Assembly (NCBI GenBank): GCA_000444245.1
Contig: ATSW01005518.1
Coordinates: 1 to 24,192, forward strand
DNA from: Botryllus schlosseri
Taxonomy: Eukaryota > Chordata > Ascidiacea > Stolidobranchia > Styelidae
DNA: 24,192 nucleotides
Reading direction: 5' to 3'
A program made the position numbers and the translations under genes. Each line of letters begins with the position of its first letter. Within the stretch, counting starts at the first letter, position 1. The notes below the pieces were generated by a model. The model was given only the letters and a program-made list of their open reading frames with translations, made no database searches and was not told where the DNA came from. Positions 21,041 to 24,192 of this stretch are shown here, piece by piece.

Positions 21041-21075
21041 ACAGTATAAATATGAAAAAGTTTACATATATAGGT
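21041..21075 (-). promoter_or_regulatory. Possible TATA-like core promoter elements upstream of the start codon
   Basis: On the minus strand TATTTATA lies at 21045-21052 and TATATATG at about 21064-21071, roughly 45 and 65 bases ahead of the ATG. In an AT-rich region such matches are frequent, so this is only a candidate. If the organism is a tunicate, the mRNA 5' end might instead be made by spliced-leader trans-splicing. Confidence 0.2.
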
Positions 21076-22226
21076 AACGTGATCGAATCACGGCATAAAA
21101 ATCTGTGTACAGATGCAGTTTGTGTTATTGCATCTGCTGTACGCGATAACTTACACATCTGCGTTAAAATAATATATCTCAGCACATTACGTATATCGGC
21201 GACGTGATAGTTTGTGATACGATTGCTGATATGCAATGTTCTAGTTGCTGACAATCACCCCACACGAGCGTCAGCCTGAAATATTCGGATTTATTTCAAT
21301 ATGAATATAATGATCAATTGTATATCGATGTTGTGGCAAAACCAGCGATATTTCGCAGAGTTTACATCTAGTTACCTATTGAGTCTCTAAAATAGTTTTT
21401 ATATCCTGATAAATCGCCTGTGTGGTTCACCCTTTTGATGATAAATCATCTATCCCTCTTTACCATTGTGACTGCTTTTTTCATTAGATCATCTGCAAAT
21501 GCGTTTACTCCAATCCTCCACACCACAATGCCGACTGGTGGTAATGCTAAACAGAGGACACACTCATCATATCTCTTTCGCAAACTTCATAATTCACCGA
21601 ACGAAGCAAGACAATGTCCTCGAATATGGTGGATTTTACGAGACTTTGTCATGTTTTACATGTTTACGTAAACACGAGACTATCAAATCGCACATTGATA
21701 TATGATACCTGGGCATTGCGTGCACTATCTTGTACAGATCTACATTTACGTATGAAGTCGCGTGCGTCTACTGTATACATCGTACTAGATGCACGCTATA
21801 AATTTGTCAATACTTCATGCGAGCATACGACACCTCTCTGTCTAAGCTCCAGTATTTTACCCATATCTCTAAGCCTCAACCTTTTGGCCAAGAACGCATC
21901 TTAGATGGATATCATAGTTATGGCTCAATTTGTATAGCCTGCGGCAGCTGTTTCTTTATACGCACAAATCAGATCACTCCTTTATTATTAATCTCGATTT
22001 TTACCTAAATGTCACGCAAATGACGTAGGTACATTTTGACACGTACTCCAGTGCCAATCATGCTGATAGCTAATGACTCGTTCGGAATGAGTGTAGTAGC
22101 ACCACCTACATAGCAGGCGAAAAGTTATGTGTTTCTTTTTTCTTGTGGCTCCTTATATACCACTCGCTATACAATATTCACGTCATGCGAAAAAAAAGCG
22201 TTTTCGTGAAAACAATATGTGTCAGA

Positions 22227-22274
22227 ATTAGGACAATACCCGTTGGTTGCATTAGGACCATACCCGCATGGTTA
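22227..22274. repeat. Imperfect 24-bp tandem duplication
   Basis: Two adjacent units both follow the pattern ATTAGGACMATACCCG plus an eight-base tail with GGTT. The first unit is 22227-22250 and the second 22251-22274. They lie about 1.2 kb upstream of the start codon. Confidence 0.6.
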
Positions 22275-23304
22275 CATACTAGTATGATTTTTCGATCAGC
22301 TATACTACTGACTATAGAACGTATGAGATATAGTTATGCAGAACAATGGTGGTGACGATTAACGAACCTTGGGTCCGGGCCGGGATCTTGATTATGCAGC
22401 TTGATTCGAGTCCGAATCTATAGTAGAATTGTCATCTCGCTGATTAGTCGGGGGATCATTCGGCCCGATTTAAGCTCGAAATATTTTCAAAAATCGATCC
22501 CGAACTCAAATAACCCGAACCGAAGTCCGCCTCTGTTAGTAATATGAGAACTTGACTCTTCTGTAGACTATGCAGCCGCAGTTGATACCAATATGGTAAT
22601 TTCTTATTTGGATGTATGCGTGCCAAGTATAGATATGGGAGTGGAAATCGCAATGTCAATCTTCTGGCAAAGCTATAGTCGATTTCCCGACTATCATCGA
22701 AAAATCGTAGTTATTTAGTCACGAGCTCGGTAATTGCGCGAAATTAATTTTTTGATATCTCGATATGATATAGAAGCGAAACTTGCATTGGAATAAAGCT
22801 AATCCGCAGTCAAACAAGATTATTCCAAATCTGATTTATTTACCGCAGCAAAGCGGCAATTGCTATAAAACCTGTCTTATCTCATATTTTTAACGCATGC
22901 TGTACTGCTTGTTATCGCTGTTACGACTCAGGATTACAGCCCTGTTGTATTCTTCTCGCGAAATGGTGCCTTATGAGCGTAATCTCACTCCCCCCCCTTC
23001 GGAACGAAACGCCCGCGTAGTAATAACCCCATAGTATCCATAAATTAGGATTGGGTGGCATCGAATATTCGAGAGTTGTAACAAATAACAATTTCGCATT
23101 GCTACATTTTCTATTCGACTGATACCAAAATTAATTTCTCATTTCTATCGTCCCATTTCATATATCTCCCTGCTACTGATATAGTCAATAGAAAATCTCA
23201 GCGTGAAATGCGTAAATGTAGCAGTCTCAAGATATTATATATTGCTTGTGGCAAATTATAATTATTTTACACATCGCAATGATTTTGAATGTATATACTG
23301 TGAC

Positions 23305-23347
23305 GCGTTATTTGCGATTTTAGTGGTGCGTTATTTGCGATTTTAGT
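23305..23347. repeat. Perfect 20-bp tandem duplication
   Basis: GCGTTATTTGCGATTTTAGT occurs at 23305-23324 and again, identical, at 23328-23347 with GGT between them. It lies about 2.3 kb upstream of the start codon. No known site is recognised in it. Confidence 0.8.
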
Positions 23348-24112
23348 TTGACTCTTGTCGAGATTTCCAGTACATTCAAAGCGCAATTGCATGTTCCTTG
23401 TGTAGAGTCGGTCTTTTAGATCGAATGTCTTTTTATATGCTGTTTAAAAGACTAAACACCTGTCAGAAATTCGGAAATTTGTACGTTTCGCAAATTAAAT
23501 GTATAATTAATCTCAAATTTCTATCCTGACTCACTCTGCAACATAGAAGGCGTAAATACATCCAATGATGTCACAAGTCTAATTTCGCTAAACACATAGT
23601 CGGTCAATCTGGCTCTTTGCAACAGCATATTCACAAATCCACGATCTGTATCTTGTCGAGCGAATAATAGCTGGAAAGAGCAGTTTAATTGCAACGAAGC
23701 AGACTTCAGATCGTCAATTTATTGCGTATATTTACCGCCTGAAACCGACATTCCTGTTTGATTACTCTCGCTGTTGCGACGCCGACAACCAATTATTACG
23801 AATCTAACTTTTTGATTTTGGTCCGATACATCTGTCATTTTCAGCGCAGGAAGTTTCGACCGCATTGCTAAATGTTCAGTTCAGTGAACGTGGAGTCGCA
23901 TACACATATGGAGGGATTACTGGCCGTTTCTCCCCTTCTAGATAATCCGAAGTTCAATTTAGAGTCGCATATCTCTATCAGTCACTTTTTCATATCTATG
24001 ATTCAATGTCGGACATTCGGAATATTCATTTCAGTATTGTTGTAATGTTCTATTTCAATCAGTTGTATAATCGACGCCGATAGACCTGGGAACTGTGTTT
24101 ATCAATGAAATA

Positions 24113-24192
24113 CAGTGGCGGCTCGTCCTATAGGGCAACTGGGGCATTGCCCCACCTAAAATTCTGTTCAATAACAATTCTTTACCATTTAT
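24113..24192 (+). mobile_element. Probable terminus of a DNA transposon, cut by the right edge
   Basis: From 24113 the sequence reads CAGTGGCGGCTCGTCC and then includes the palindromic TGGGGCATTGCCCCA. CAGTGGCGG starts are, from memory, common at the ends of hAT-like and related DNA elements in fish and marine invertebrates. The other end is outside the window, so neither inverted repeat nor target duplication can be checked. Confidence 0.4.

Larger units (their letters stand above)
21002..24192. other. Upstream intergenic region without a convincing gene
   Basis: Open frames here are at most 96 codons, lack recognisable domains and have no matching splice context. Contents I can support are the TATA-like sites, two short tandem duplications, a 12-bp palindrome GTTTACGTAAAC at 21662-21673, a poly-C run near 22991-22998, and the transposon terminus at the right edge. 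Confidence 0.6.

Noticed and set aside
21662-21673. 12-bp palindrome GTTTACGTAAAC as a regulatory site
   Set aside because: A single short palindrome in AT-rich DNA, with no supporting context.

Overview
The window looks like a stretch of a marine invertebrate genome, most likely a deuterostome such as a tunicate. The support is AT-rich non-coding DNA, many short GT-AG introns (several of 56-77 bases), MITEs, a tRNA-headed SINE, and a multi-exon gene built from metazoan-only extracellular domains. The tunicate assignment is an inference and is not firm.

One large gene fills most of the window. It lies on the minus strand, with its start codon at 20999-21001 and its 3' part beyond the left edge. 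I reconstructed 33 consecutive coding exons (4,588 nt, 1,529 complete codons). All have GT-AG junctions, and reading frame and domain order are continuous across every splice. Order from the N-terminus: signal peptide; a cysteine-containing N-terminal module (exons 2-6, 15702-19231); an Ig-like beta-sandwich segment (exons 7-9, 14617-15541); then three tandem VWD-C8-TIL assemblies. Assembly 1 is exons 10-18 (8861-14152), assembly 2 is exons 19-26 (4189-7355), and assembly 3 is exons 27-33 (51-3706), which is still incomplete at the window edge. Assemblies 2 and 3 share nearly identical exon lengths and phases, so they are a tandem duplication. Assembly 1 is cut up differently. The product should be a large secreted, disulphide-rich adhesive or gel-forming protein of the zonadhesin / FCGBP / SCO-spondin / mucin D-domain type.

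Intron 18 (7356-8860) holds most of the mobile DNA. An outer hAT-like MITE (7499-8149) was interrupted by an inverted copy of its own family (7551-8000), and that copy carries a tRNA-derived SINE (about 7596-7854). Beside them is a 516-bp foldback element (8178-8693). Intron 28 contains an imperfect hairpin (about 3073-3215). The remaining long introns hold nothing I can identify.

The 3.2 kb right of the start codon (21002-24192) has no convincing gene. It contains a possible core promoter, two short tandem duplications, and what looks like one terminus of a DNA transposon running off the right edge.
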